DNA of 64,000 bases from M0103 sp040386155 (GTDB taxonomy: Bacteria; Bacteroidota; Bacteroidia; Flavobacteriales_D; Crocinitomicaceae), in contig JAZKFZ010000004.1 in NCBI GenBank assembly GCA_040386155.1, forward strand, positions 248,001-312,000. Direction: 5' to 3'. Position numbers and translations under genes: made by a program. Of the stretch, positions 54,158-63,181 are shown one piece after another. The notes below the pieces were generated by a model that was not told where the DNA came from, did not search any database, and saw only the letters and a program-made list of their open reading frames with translations. Position 1 is the stretch's first letter. Every line of letters begins with the position of its first letter.

Positions 54158-54799
54158 CTAGTAAAAAATTTCGAGGATGATGTTTTTGTTGCTTTGTTTT
54201 TGAAGCAAGGCTTCAAGTGTTTCAAAATAGTTTTCGGAGAGCATTGGACAGCCCAATGAGTTACAAATTGGAGAAATTTGTTCATCGTCGGGCACACAAC
54301 TGTAGCGGTGAAGTACCACAAATCGTTCGAAAGCTTTGCTATTGGACGACTCTAAACCATGGAGTTTATATGATTTTCCGAAGTTACCAATGTAGGCAGC
54401 ACCTATTTTATATTTCCCCAGGGATGTCATGTACGAATTCGGTGTGTTGCTAAACTGCAAACTATCTTCAAATCCTGTTTCTGAGCCACTTCCGTGCGCT
54501 ACAAGTCCAGCACTTACAATCGACAAAGAATCCATGTTCACCACATAAAAACGATTGTATTGAGATGGCTTTTTCATGTCGATCAGAATGGCAAATCGTT
54601 GATTGTACTTCGCGTTTTTCTTGAGATATTCTTTTAATAATTCAGCTTTTTTAGAAAAACGTTCTTGGTAAAACAACGAATCGAAACCTTGTTCGGATTC
54701 ATTTAGAGAGGTACTTTCTGAAACTTCAGTCGTTCTTTGAGCTTGTAACTCACAACTACAAAAAAACAACAGTAGATAAATGGAAATAAGCAACTTCAT
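54158..54799 (-). CDS. Murein L,D-transpeptidase-catalytic-domain-like protein
   Basis: Exported protein of 213 aa with a signal peptide or lipoprotein signal (FFCSCELQAQ near residues 13-22). The core resembles the YkuD-like family: VAHGSGS, TSLGKYKIG, YKLHGLE (His), VVLHRYS and the catalytic-type segment NSLGCPMLS (Cys about 185). Such proteins form or edit 3-3 peptidoglycan cross-links or attach proteins, using Cys. It is divergent from the caspase-family gene across 83 bp, and upstream of the S9 peptidase on the same strand. Confidence 0.85.
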   Translation of the reverse strand: MKLLISIYLLLFFCSCELQAQRTTEVSESTSLNESEQGFDSLFYQERFSKKAELLKEYLKKNAKYNQRFAILIDMKKPSQYNRFYVVNMDSLSIVSAGLVAHGSGSETGFEDSLQFSNTPNSYMTSLGKYKIGAAYIGNFGKSYKLHGLESSNSKAFERFVVLHRYSCVPDDEQISPICNSLGCPMLSENYFETLEALLQKQSNKNIILEIFY

Positions 54800-54845
54800 A
54801 CCTAAGCGAAACGCAAAAAAAGTTAACTTAGTACAGTTTTGGAAT

Positions 54846-54853
54846 TATTTTTG
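54846..54853 (+). promoter_or_regulatory. -7 promoter box for the caspase-family gene
   Basis: TATTTTTG fits TAnnTTTG and lies 29 bases before the ATG. A TTA (54823-54825) is near the -33 position, but no TTG is present. Confidence 0.45.
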
Positions 54854-54882
54854 AAAGCAGTAAAAGCAACCATTATTTAACC

Positions 54883-57800
54883 ATGCGAATTCTATTTCTC
54901 CTACTTTTTTTCATTCATCATTGTGTTGGTTTTTCCCAACAGGCTTTTATTGAAGTTGGGAAAATTCGGGCAAGCACCATTTCTCCTTCTTTCAAAACGA
55001 CAGCTATTGCAACTGACGACAAAATCTACTTCCTAAATAATGAAGAATTTCGCTTTGTAGATTCTCTAGCTATTGACAAAGTTGAAAATCGAATAGTTTC
55101 CGATGTGTTTTTTATTCATTCCAATATGATTGCTGTACGATACGGTACTGTCAATCCCTACCTACCAGATTTATTGAACCCAAGATTGCAATTCTACGAA
55201 TACCCAGAAGATTCTATTTTTTTATACAATACAGCTACTAAGTCCATTTTTTCAAAATTGTCAGGAAATTGTTTTGTTTCTCAATCAGTTGGTACTAAGT
55301 CGTTAATGGGATACAATGATTATTTTGAATATACCGACAATTTTGAAAACAAGAATTTGGGCACACGTAAAGGTGAAATTGTGCTATTTGATGGCGAGCA
55401 AAAAGTGCAAGCACCAACCAATGGTCCAGTGATTGGGCAGTGCATTTCACCTTTGGGAGATGAGCTCACTCTGTTATATTATTTCTATGATTCCATTGGT
55501 ATTGAGGTGCGAAATACGATCGATTTATCAGTGCAAAAAACTGCTATGATGTTTGGAGCAGCCAATGAATTGAAGTATAGCGACGATGGAAAATACTTGA
55601 TTATTCTAAATAGAAAAGATAGATCGAATGGTGAAAGTTTTCGAGTTTTTGATGCTGCTACCTTAGCGGAATTAGCGCTAGATACCTACCCTTTGGATCT
55701 CAAAACTGGTAGCATTGAAAATGGAAAATTTTGGACTATCATAAATAATTCGATCATTGAAAAAGAGGTACTTGAAGGAAGAATTACAACAGAAATCTGG
55801 GCCAATTTAACTAAGTTTAGTGATCTCTATTCATTCTATAAATTAAATGAAAATGAGTTGGTTGTTATAGGTAAAGTACAAAATTATGCAACAGGAATAC
55901 TTGCCTATGGTGCTCAAAAATTGAATTTGAATGATTTGAAAGTGTACGCAGACAAAACATTTTTCGACAGTGCTATTGACACGAGTAGTATGTTTAATCC
56001 TGCAATACCATTCGTACAAAATAATACAATTGTTGATGGTAAAAAGCAATTCAGTAGTGATGGGCGGGTAATGTTGGTAACAAGTACTAACCAACTGCAA
56101 TTATGGGATGTTGCCAAACGTATGAAAATTCATGATCTGTACTTTGATGCTGAAATTCAAGGGTACTTGAGTGGAAATGGAGAACAAGTCTTGATCTTTA
56201 AGAAAGCTGAAGGGAAAAGCAGTGGGGATTTTTATTTACAGTTACTTACAATTAGCACCGGTGAATTGATTTCAAAACAATATTTCGACAATCCTTACCC
56301 TTTCGTGAACAATGATTATGGAAATGCAGTTCAAAGTCAAAATACAGCGGATATATGGTATTTTTCAAATCACTTAGACAATGGATTGTTCATGATCAAC
56401 ACAACAGATCTATCGATAGAAACGAGTCGACCTGCAGATGATCTTGGCCAATCTGATCTGCACATAGATCGAAGAATGATGATACCTTCTAAAGAGGAAC
56501 TACTTTTGAAAGTGGAGTACGTCAATTTCAAAGAGGATGACATTTATGCCAATTCTCCACTATTCGACGTGAAAAGAAGTGGCTATTATCTTCTTAATGC
56601 GAACGATAGAACATACTCAAAAATAGAAGGTATTTCATATCATTCAATGATTGAGGTATTGGACAATCAGCATATTGTCGGCATCGACACTAGTAATCGA
56701 TCGCTTTTCATGTTTGATCTCCTAACGAAGAAAGTGATTAAAAAAATTGATTTACCTAAGGACCTCAATCCCTATTTTTGTAGATTAGTTCCAAATGGCG
56801 AACAATTTTTCATTGCATCTTCAGAAAGAGATTCAATACTACTTTTCTCGTACGATGAAAACTTAACTCAAAAATCAAAGGTCAGACTAAAAGGAAATTA
56901 CGATGAATTTTACTTTGTCAATGGTGATTTTTTAGTTTCAGAAGGTCTTTTTGAAGACAAAAAATGGTTTACCTATTTACCAACGAGAAATGTAAAGGTA
57001 CCTTGGTTTGCGAATGAAGTAGAATCAAAAATTAGTCATTCCTTGGCGATTCATGAAAAGTACTTGTGGCTGGATGATTTTCAATTGATTGATCTTTCAA
57101 CTTTGACAATTAAAGATGTAGAAAAGCGAAAGTCATTTAACCAATGGCAATTATTAAAAAGTAGAAATGCATTTGTGCGCGTCATGAGTGAAGGTGGCTA
57201 TAGCAATGAACCCAGCTATTTTTTCATCGAAGCACGTGATTTTAATAATTTTGATTCAGTGCTTTGGAAGAGTAATCGAATAAAAACGGGAGAATATCTT
57301 CCGCCATCAATCACATTTATTGATCGAGATGAAAAGTATGGATCGATCGAAGAAAGTTCATTTTCTGCAACAAAAAGAGAATTTATTATTGATTTTGATA
57401 CCCATCAGCTAGAAAAGGTTAGTAAGGGAAAACTGGAAATTTCTCCGACAGTGCAGGAGCACTTGGCAATTAATTTTCAAAATGTGGAGTTTGAAGGAAA
57501 ATCATACTACGCCAGAGATTACCTTTCAATGGCAACGTTTAACAAAGAAAGAAATGTAATTATTGGGATTGGTTCTAAGTTGTTTTTTTGGACACCAGGA
57601 AATTCTTCACCAATAAAAACGATTGCATTCACTGGGTTTTATGCCGACCAATTTGTTGTGGACAAAAATAAATTGTACTTAATTTCACGCGATCGAATTA
57701 TGGACGTATTCGATCTTGATTCCTATGAAAAACTTTTAACCATTGAAGTTGTTGGCGAGGACGAGCAAGCACAAGTGGTAGCTTATACTCCAACGGGTTA

Positions 57801-59106
57801 CTTTAAATCACCGAAAGATGCCATTCGAAACTTACATTTTATAAAAGATGGCGCTGCCTTTCCTTTGCTGAATTATGAGTTATTTCTCAATCGTCCTGAC
57901 CTTGTGCTAGCTACACTGAATTTTGCAAATGCGCGGGATCTTGAAGTGTATAAATTAGCCTATCAAAAACGTCTCGAACGGAATGGGATGACGGATATTG
58001 AGAATGTGTTAAGTCTCAACTTACCTAAGGTACAGCTGCTTAATACTATTCCAGCGGTGTCGGAAAATTCATCTCTGACCTTGGATTTGAAATTTTCATC
58101 AGATGCGAAATTCTTTACGGTTTTTGATAATGGAGTCCCTGTTATTTCAAACAATGTATCTGAAAATAATTTGTTAAAGGTGAAGCTGGAACTCCACAGT
58201 GGATTGAATTCTATTTCAGTAGTGGCCAAATCGGACAAGGGGCTGGAAAGTGATCCCGTTTTTGCATCTATCAATTGTCTCGAAAAAAGTGAGCCTGCTA
58301 AAATTTATTACATTGGTGTTGGTGTTTCATCCTACAAAGATTCTGTGTGGAATTTAAATTACGCCGATGCGGATGTCCGCAGTTTAAGTGCTTTTTTAAC
58401 AAATAAAAACTATTTTCATTCTTCTGTTTCGGTTGATACATTGGTAAATGCGCAAGCAACGAAACAAAATTACTTAGCACTCAAGAATAAGTTGATGGAA
58501 ACGAGTGTGAACGACATTGTAGTGATCTCATTTTCTGGTCACGGATTATTAGACGAAGGCAAGAATTTCTATTTTGCAACACACGATATTGATTTCCAAC
58601 AGCCTCAGGATCGAGGTTTATCGTACGACGACATTCAAAGTTTGATGAATGATATTCCTGCCCGTAAAAAATTACTCTTGATCGATGCTTGTCACAGTGG
58701 TGAAGCAGACGAGAATGGGAAATCCACTTGGAGGACTAACAATAATCAAGCTGCAAAAGAAGGACAAAAGGGTGGAGGTGAAGTGGAGAATTTAAGCGAT
58801 GGGAATCTAGAAGAAGAAAGTTTTGAGTTGATGAAAAATTCTTTTCAGGACTTGGATCGTGGTAATGGAACATTTGTCATTTCAGCTGCGAGAGCTAAAG
58901 ATGTTGCAATTGAAGAAGGTGGGAACGGTGTTTTTACCAGTAGTTTCATCAACGCGATAGCAGACTGGCAATGGAACAGTAAGGGTGAACTGAAAATTTC
59001 GGCACTTCAAAAGGAAGTGTACGAACGAGTTTTAAAAGAAACAAAGGGAGCCCAACGCCCAACTTCACGTTCAGAAAATATTGAGTGGGATTGGATTTTA
59101 GAGTAA
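54883..59106 (+). CDS. Large secreted caspase-family (C14) protein with beta-propeller-like N-terminus
   Basis: Exported protein of 1407 aa with a signal peptide (cut near GFSQ). Residues about 20-1020 look like consecutive WD40-like beta-propeller blades (repeated D..LQLWDV..., FRVFDAATL, FDLDSYEKLLTI). A linker follows with an Ig-like segment (about 1060-1135), then a caspase-fold domain (about 1140-1407) with the catalytic dyad SFSGHG (His1220) and LLIDACHSGEAD (Cys1270). After the Cys comes an acidic and Gly-rich insert, then GTFVISAARAKDVA. Bacterial caspase homologues are proteases of varied role; being exported makes immunity less likely and extracellular or periplasmic processing more likely. 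Confidence 0.87.
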   Translation: MRILFLLLFFIHHCVGFSQQAFIEVGKIRASTISPSFKTTAIATDDKIYFLNNEEFRFVDSLAIDKVENRIVSDVFFIHSNMIAVRYGTVNPYLPDLLNPRLQFYEYPEDSIFLYNTATKSIFSKLSGNCFVSQSVGTKSLMGYNDYFEYTDNFENKNLGTRKGEIVLFDGEQKVQAPTNGPVIGQCISPLGDELTLLYYFYDSIGIEVRNTIDLSVQKTAMMFGAANELKYSDDGKYLIILNRKDRSNGESFRVFDAATLAELALDTYPLDLKTGSIENGKFWTIINNSIIEKEVLEGRITTEIWANLTKFSDLYSFYKLNENELVVIGKVQNYATGILAYGAQKLNLNDLKVYADKTFFDSAIDTSSMFNPAIPFVQNNTIVDGKKQFSSDGRVMLVTSTNQLQLWDVAKRMKIHDLYFDAEIQGYLSGNGEQVLIFKKAEGKSSGDFYLQLLTISTGELISKQYFDNPYPFVNNDYGNAVQSQNTADIWYFSNHLDNGLFMINTTDLSIETSRPADDLGQSDLHIDRRMMIPSKEELLLKVEYVNFKEDDIYANSPLFDVKRSGYYLLNANDRTYSKIEGISYHSMIEVLDNQHIVGIDTSNRSLFMFDLLTKKVIKKIDLPKDLNPYFCRLVPNGEQFFIASSERDSILLFSYDENLTQKSKVRLKGNYDEFYFVNGDFLVSEGLFEDKKWFTYLPTRNVKVPWFANEVESKISHSLAIHEKYLWLDDFQLIDLSTLTIKDVEKRKSFNQWQLLKSRNAFVRVMSEGGYSNEPSYFFIEARDFNNFDSVLWKSNRIKTGEYLPPSITFIDRDEKYGSIEESSFSATKREFIIDFDTHQLEKVSKGKLEISPTVQEHLAINFQNVEFEGKSYYARDYLSMATFNKERNVIIGIGSKLFFWTPGNSSPIKTIAFTGFYADQFVVDKNKLYLISRDRIMDVFDLDSYEKLLTIEVVGEDEQAQVVAYTPTGYFKSPKDAIRNLHFIKDGAAFPLLNYELFLNRPDLVLATLNFANARDLEVYKLAYQKRLERNGMTDIENVLSLNLPKVQLLNTIPAVSENSSLTLDLKFSSDAKFFTVFDNGVPVISNNVSENNLLKVKLELHSGLNSISVVAKSDKGLESDPVFASINCLEKSEPAKIYYIGVGVSSYKDSVWNLNYADADVRSLSAFLTNKNYFHSSVSVDTLVNAQATKQNYLALKNKLMETSVNDIVVISFSGHGLLDEGKNFYFATHDIDFQQPQDRGLSYDDIQSLMNDIPARKKLLLIDACHSGEADENGKSTWRTNNNQAAKEGQKGGGEVENLSDGNLEEESFELMKNSFQDLDRGNGTFVISAARAKDVAIEEGGNGVFTSSFINAIADWQWNSKGELKISALQKEVYERVLKETKGAQRPTSRSENIEWDWILE

Positions 59107-59108
59107 AT

Positions 59109-59927
59109 TTAGAAGCCTTTTTCCAACAAAATTTTAGCCATTTCTTCCTGTATGTTCTTCGCCTCAACACCCGCTTTTTCAGCAAAATCAAGTCCGTTTG
59201 AAGCATAGATAATTCCTCTAGACGAATTTACAAGTAAGCCACAATCCTTGTTCCAGCCGTATTGTGCTACATCTTCCAAAGATCCACCTTGAGCTCCAAC
59301 TCCCGGTACTAAAAAGAAGTGATTGGGAACCAATTTTCGAACTTCGCCAATTCCTTCAGCTCTTGTCGCACCTACTACAAACATGAGATTTTCATCGCTT
59401 CCCCATTCGCATGATTTGCGCAGTACTTTTTTAAATAACTCTTCGCCATTTGCATCTTGCGTCAATTGAAAATCGAGTGCACCTTTATTGGAAGTCAATG
59501 CAAGAAGAATTACCCATTTATTGCGAAATTCTAGAAAAGGAGTTACACTGTCTTCACCCATGTAAGGCGCCACAGTTACCGAATCGCAATTCAAATATTC
59601 AAAAAATGTTTTAGCATAATAGCTTGAAGTATTTCCAATGTCACCGCGTTTAGCATCTGCAATCGTAAAGATATTTTTTGGAATGTATTCAATTGTTTTT
59701 TTCAAAGACTCCCAGCCTTTAGGTCCGTAACATTCATAAAACGCTATGTTCGGTTTATAGGCTACAGCAAACTCTTTCGTGGCATCTATAATCGCTTTGT
59801 TAAACTCAAAAATAGGATCTTCGGTTTCTAATAAATGCGCAGGAATTTTTGAAAGATCGCTGTCTAATCCAACACATAAGAAGGACTGTTTTTCTTTTAT
59901 TTGCTGAATTAGTTCTTGTCGTGTCAT
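59109..59927 (-). CDS. pyrF: Orotidine 5'-phosphate decarboxylase (type 2)
   Basis: Pyrimidine biosynthesis enzyme of 272 aa making UMP. FLCVGLDSDLSKIP (residues 16-29) and the catalytic segment IADAKRGDIGNTS (Lys93 region) are the type 2 (longer) form found in Bacteroidota and Actinobacteria, with VNSSRGIIYAS near the end. It converges with the caspase-family gene, two bases apart. Confidence 0.95.
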   Translation of the reverse strand: MTRQELIQQIKEKQSFLCVGLDSDLSKIPAHLLETEDPIFEFNKAIIDATKEFAVAYKPNIAFYECYGPKGWESLKKTIEYIPKNIFTIADAKRGDIGNTSSYYAKTFFEYLNCDSVTVAPYMGEDSVTPFLEFRNKWVILLALTSNKGALDFQLTQDANGEELFKKVLRKSCEWGSDENLMFVVGATRAEGIGEVRKLVPNHFFLVPGVGAQGGSLEDVAQYGWNKDCGLLVNSSRGIIYASNGLDFAEKAGVEAKNIQEEMAKILLEKGF

Positions 59928-59975
59928 TCTAAAAATTGATTTTTATCAAAAATAGACAAACAAATAGTTTTGAGC

Positions 59976-60749
59976 TTATGGAATAATAATTTCCTTTACA
60001 CTTTTTGTTCTCACAGAAAAATAGCCCAAGCAGCCGCCAGAAAAATTGGAGGTGGGATTGGCAGGTGTTGCTCCTGCTTCATTTTGTTGTAAGGTGTAAA
60101 AATAGTCGTATACTGCATTGTCGATGCCATACATTTCTACACGAACAGTGTCGCCACTTTCCACCCCATCAACAAAAATGGGTTGTTGCATTAAATTTCC
60201 GTCGTTGTACTCATCGTCTTGGATGTTGATTCCTTCAATTTCCAGTTGATTGCTGAAGATGCTAAATTTATAAAAATTCTTAATGCCAGCAAGATCTTGT
60301 CGAACTGGAACTAAGGCATTTATGGAGGCAGGTCCAAAGGAAAAGGCAAAGGTTTGAAGGGTGTCAAGTGGAATATCCTGCATCATGGTCCCGCTTGCCA
60401 CAAATACTTCAGCAGCAATATTTACACTCAAAGAATAGGTTCTTCCTTCCGCAACGGGATAGGAGTTTACTTCGTAAATACCTGGGGCTACAAGTGTCAT
60501 GGTCTGCGCGTTGCCTAAATCGTCGCTCAACACCACAACAGCATTATCAATGGTCGGCGCCACAGTTGCAGCGCTAAGGTTTTGTGATTTTGTGATGGAA
60601 ACTCGATGCGTAGTTTCACCAAGTGTTACAAATCCTTCAATCACAAACTGTGGATCTTTGTCGTTGATGTTTACTTCAATTATTTTTTCGCAAGAAGTGA
60701 GCATTTCAACAATAAGAAATAGGGCAAAGAGTTTAAAAAAGGAATTCAT
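59976..60749 (-). CDS. DUF4249-type lipoprotein
   Basis: Lipoprotein of 257 aa (lipobox MLTSC, Cys20) starting CEKIIEVNINDKDPQFVIEGFVT, the typical opening of DUF4249 proteins, followed by beta-sandwich strands. These sit beside TonB-dependent receptors and are thought to be surface or periplasmic partners in uptake. Here the receptor is one base upstream, so the two are one operon. The substrate is unknown. Confidence 0.88.
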   Translation of the reverse strand: MNSFFKLFALFLIVEMLTSCEKIIEVNINDKDPQFVIEGFVTLGETTHRVSITKSQNLSAATVAPTIDNAVVVLSDDLGNAQTMTLVAPGIYEVNSYPVAEGRTYSLSVNIAAEVFVASGTMMQDIPLDTLQTFAFSFGPASINALVPVRQDLAGIKNFYKFSIFSNQLEIEGINIQDDEYNDGNLMQQPIFVDGVESGDTVRVEMYGIDNAVYDYFYTLQQNEAGATPANPTSNFSGGCLGYFSVRTKSVKEIIIP

Positions 60750-60750
60750 A

Positions 60751-63075
60751 CTATTTGAATTTGAAATTATACGTAACCGAAGGAATCCATCTAAAAAGGG
60801 AGGTTTGAACTGCTTCTGTTATATTTGGATTGTCTTCATTTTGTCGGAAGTTAATGGTGTAGGCGTTTTGGCGACCATATACATTATATAGAGAGAAATT
60901 CCAACTACTTTCAAACTTAGCTGTATTTTTTCGCAACCATGTTACTCCTATATCCATACGGTGATAGGCAGGCATTCGGTAGCCATTTCGTTCTGTGTAG
61001 AGGTATTGCGTTGTGCCGCCAACTTCATATTTCCCAGTAGGAAAGGTAACGGCATTGCCTGTGTAGAAAACGAAGAGCGCAGAAATGGACAGTTTTGGTG
61101 TGATATCGTAGATACCCACTAATGAAACATCATGTGTTCTGTCTTGCTTAGCTGCATACCAGTTGTTACTGTTGATGCCTTCAATTTTTCGTTCAGAGCG
61201 TGATAGTGTGTAGCCTAGCCAGCCTGTAAATTTGCCCGTTTTTTTCTTTAACATCACTTCTACACCATACGCGCGACCAATACCGTACAATAACTCGCCT
61301 TCGATCAGTTCATTGGCTTGCGTATTGGCGCTATTGCGATAATCGATCTGGTTTTGCATCGATTTGTAGTAGGTTTCAACACTTAATTCATAGCTGTTTT
61401 CTTTGAAGTTTTTGAACCAACCTACTGAAACTTGATCAGAAATTTCAGGCTTCGTGTTGAGACTTGAAGGAATCCAAAGATCTGTTGGCGAGGTAGTTGT
61501 TGTGTTAGAAATTAAGTGGATGTACTGTGCATTTCTTGCATACGCTGCTTTTACAGAGGCTGATTTTGAATACAGATAACTCATGGAAACACGTGGTTCT
61601 AAAATAGGGTAGGTCTTCACAAACGAATTGTTTTTGTATACCATCGTATCTAGCACGTCTCCATCAGCGGTGTATGAATACACATTTTTTCCATTGCCAA
61701 GAAGGGTGAAGGTACTTAGACGAAGCCCATAACTAATGGTAAATTTTTCGCTTACTGACCAGTCATTCGTGATGAAAATGGCAGCTTCCAAGGATTTATT
61801 TGTTGTTAATTTTAGTGGATTGATGCCAGAACTTGCGTTGGCACTAATTTGACCAGGAATTATTCCATGATGGATGGCATTGATTCCAAATCGCAACTTG
61901 TTTCTGGTGTTTAGAAAATATTGAAATTCTTGTTTTATATTGATGTCCTTGATCGAGGATTTAATATCAAAACTTACATCTTCGCTTGAAATGGCAATGA
62001 GATAATCATACGAACTATAGATGACAGAGGTGTTTGAAAATAATTTATCGTTGACAATGTGATTCCATCGGGCAGTTCCAGTAGCATTTCCCCAATTGAT
62101 ACCAAATGCATTTCCTAATCCAAGTTTATCGCGTCCAAAATATCCAGATAAAAACACTCTATTTTTTTGATTAATTCGATAGTTTACTTTTGCATTTAAG
62201 TCGTAGAAATACAGCTTATTTTCCTTGAATTGCTCAGTGGCCTTTAAAAATAGATCCACATAGGTTCTTCTTCCAGAAATCAGAAATGAGGCCTTGTCCT
62301 TCACAATTGGACCTTCCACATTTAAGCGAGAAGAAATGACGCCAATTCCACCACTAACATTGTAGCGTTTGTTGTTCCCTTCATTCATCTTAATGTCCAT
62401 TACAGAGGAAAGTCGTCCTCCGAAATTGGCAGGCTGATTACCTTTGTAGAGTACAGCATCTTTAATCGCATCGGAGTTGAAGGTCGAGAAAAAACCAAGT
62501 AAATGCGATGCATTGTAAACAGGCGCTTCGTCCAAAAGAATTAAATTCTGGTCGGCTGCACCACCTCTCACATAAAATCCTGCATTTCCTTCGCCTGCAC
62601 TTTTCACTCCGGGCAGTAATTGCATTGTTTTGATGATGTCTTTTTCGCCAAGTAAGACAGGTATTTTTGCAATCGCAGCGGGATCAAGTCGTTCAACGCC
62701 CATAATTGGATCAGTCAATTGTTGGTCTTGTTTAATGGCTGAAATAACTACTTCTTCAATTTCAGTTATTTTTTCATTGGCATTGCGAAGTTTAAGGTTC
62801 AATTGCACATTTTTTGTCAATTCGATGGTTACTTCCCTTGGATTGTAGCCAAGTGCCGAAAACACAAAAGTGATAGTGTCAGCGGGCAAAGTAAGCGAGT
62901 AAAACCCATATTCATTGGTAAAAACGCCTACGTTTTGCGATTTTACTTTAATAGTTGCATTGATGATTTCTTCTCCTTTTGTTGAATCGGACACTGTTCC
63001 ACTCAAGGTGAATTTTTCTTGAGAAAAGCTAGAAAAGGCAGCAATTAGCATGACTGCGAGCAAAATTTTTTTCAT
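60751..63075 (-). CDS. TonB-dependent receptor with carboxypeptidase-like N-terminal domain
   Basis: Outer-membrane receptor of 774 aa. After a signal peptide (MKKILLAVML..., cut near SFSQ) come a carboxypeptidase-regulatory-like domain (about 17-100), a plug (about 115-230; GEKDIIKTMQLLPGV, GFYVRGGAADQNLILLDEAPVY), and a barrel ending in WIPSVTYNFKFK. The frame opens eight codons upstream at 63099, but MKK at 63075 is the natural start. Paired with the DUF4249 lipoprotein directly downstream. It imports an unknown ligand using TonB energy; no specificity marker is visible. Confidence 0.93.
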   Translation of the reverse strand: MKKILLAVMLIAAFSSFSQEKFTLSGTVSDSTKGEEIINATIKVKSQNVGVFTNEYGFYSLTLPADTITFVFSALGYNPREVTIELTKNVQLNLKLRNANEKITEIEEVVISAIKQDQQLTDPIMGVERLDPAAIAKIPVLLGEKDIIKTMQLLPGVKSAGEGNAGFYVRGGAADQNLILLDEAPVYNASHLLGFFSTFNSDAIKDAVLYKGNQPANFGGRLSSVMDIKMNEGNNKRYNVSGGIGVISSRLNVEGPIVKDKASFLISGRRTYVDLFLKATEQFKENKLYFYDLNAKVNYRINQKNRVFLSGYFGRDKLGLGNAFGINWGNATGTARWNHIVNDKLFSNTSVIYSSYDYLIAISSEDVSFDIKSSIKDINIKQEFQYFLNTRNKLRFGINAIHHGIIPGQISANASSGINPLKLTTNKSLEAAIFITNDWSVSEKFTISYGLRLSTFTLLGNGKNVYSYTADGDVLDTMVYKNNSFVKTYPILEPRVSMSYLYSKSASVKAAYARNAQYIHLISNTTTTSPTDLWIPSSLNTKPEISDQVSVGWFKNFKENSYELSVETYYKSMQNQIDYRNSANTQANELIEGELLYGIGRAYGVEVMLKKKTGKFTGWLGYTLSRSERKIEGINSNNWYAAKQDRTHDVSLVGIYDITPKLSISALFVFYTGNAVTFPTGKYEVGGTTQYLYTERNGYRMPAYHRMDIGVTWLRKNTAKFESSWNFSLYNVYGRQNAYTINFRQNEDNPNITEAVQTSLFRWIPSVTYNFKFK

Positions 63076-63181
63076 GGGACAAATATCGGTAACTACCAAA
63101 AAATGAGTACTGATTATTTGTTAAAAGGTTGTAAGAAAGGATGAATTATTGAAGTGAAACTTGCTTTATCTGGGGAAAGTA

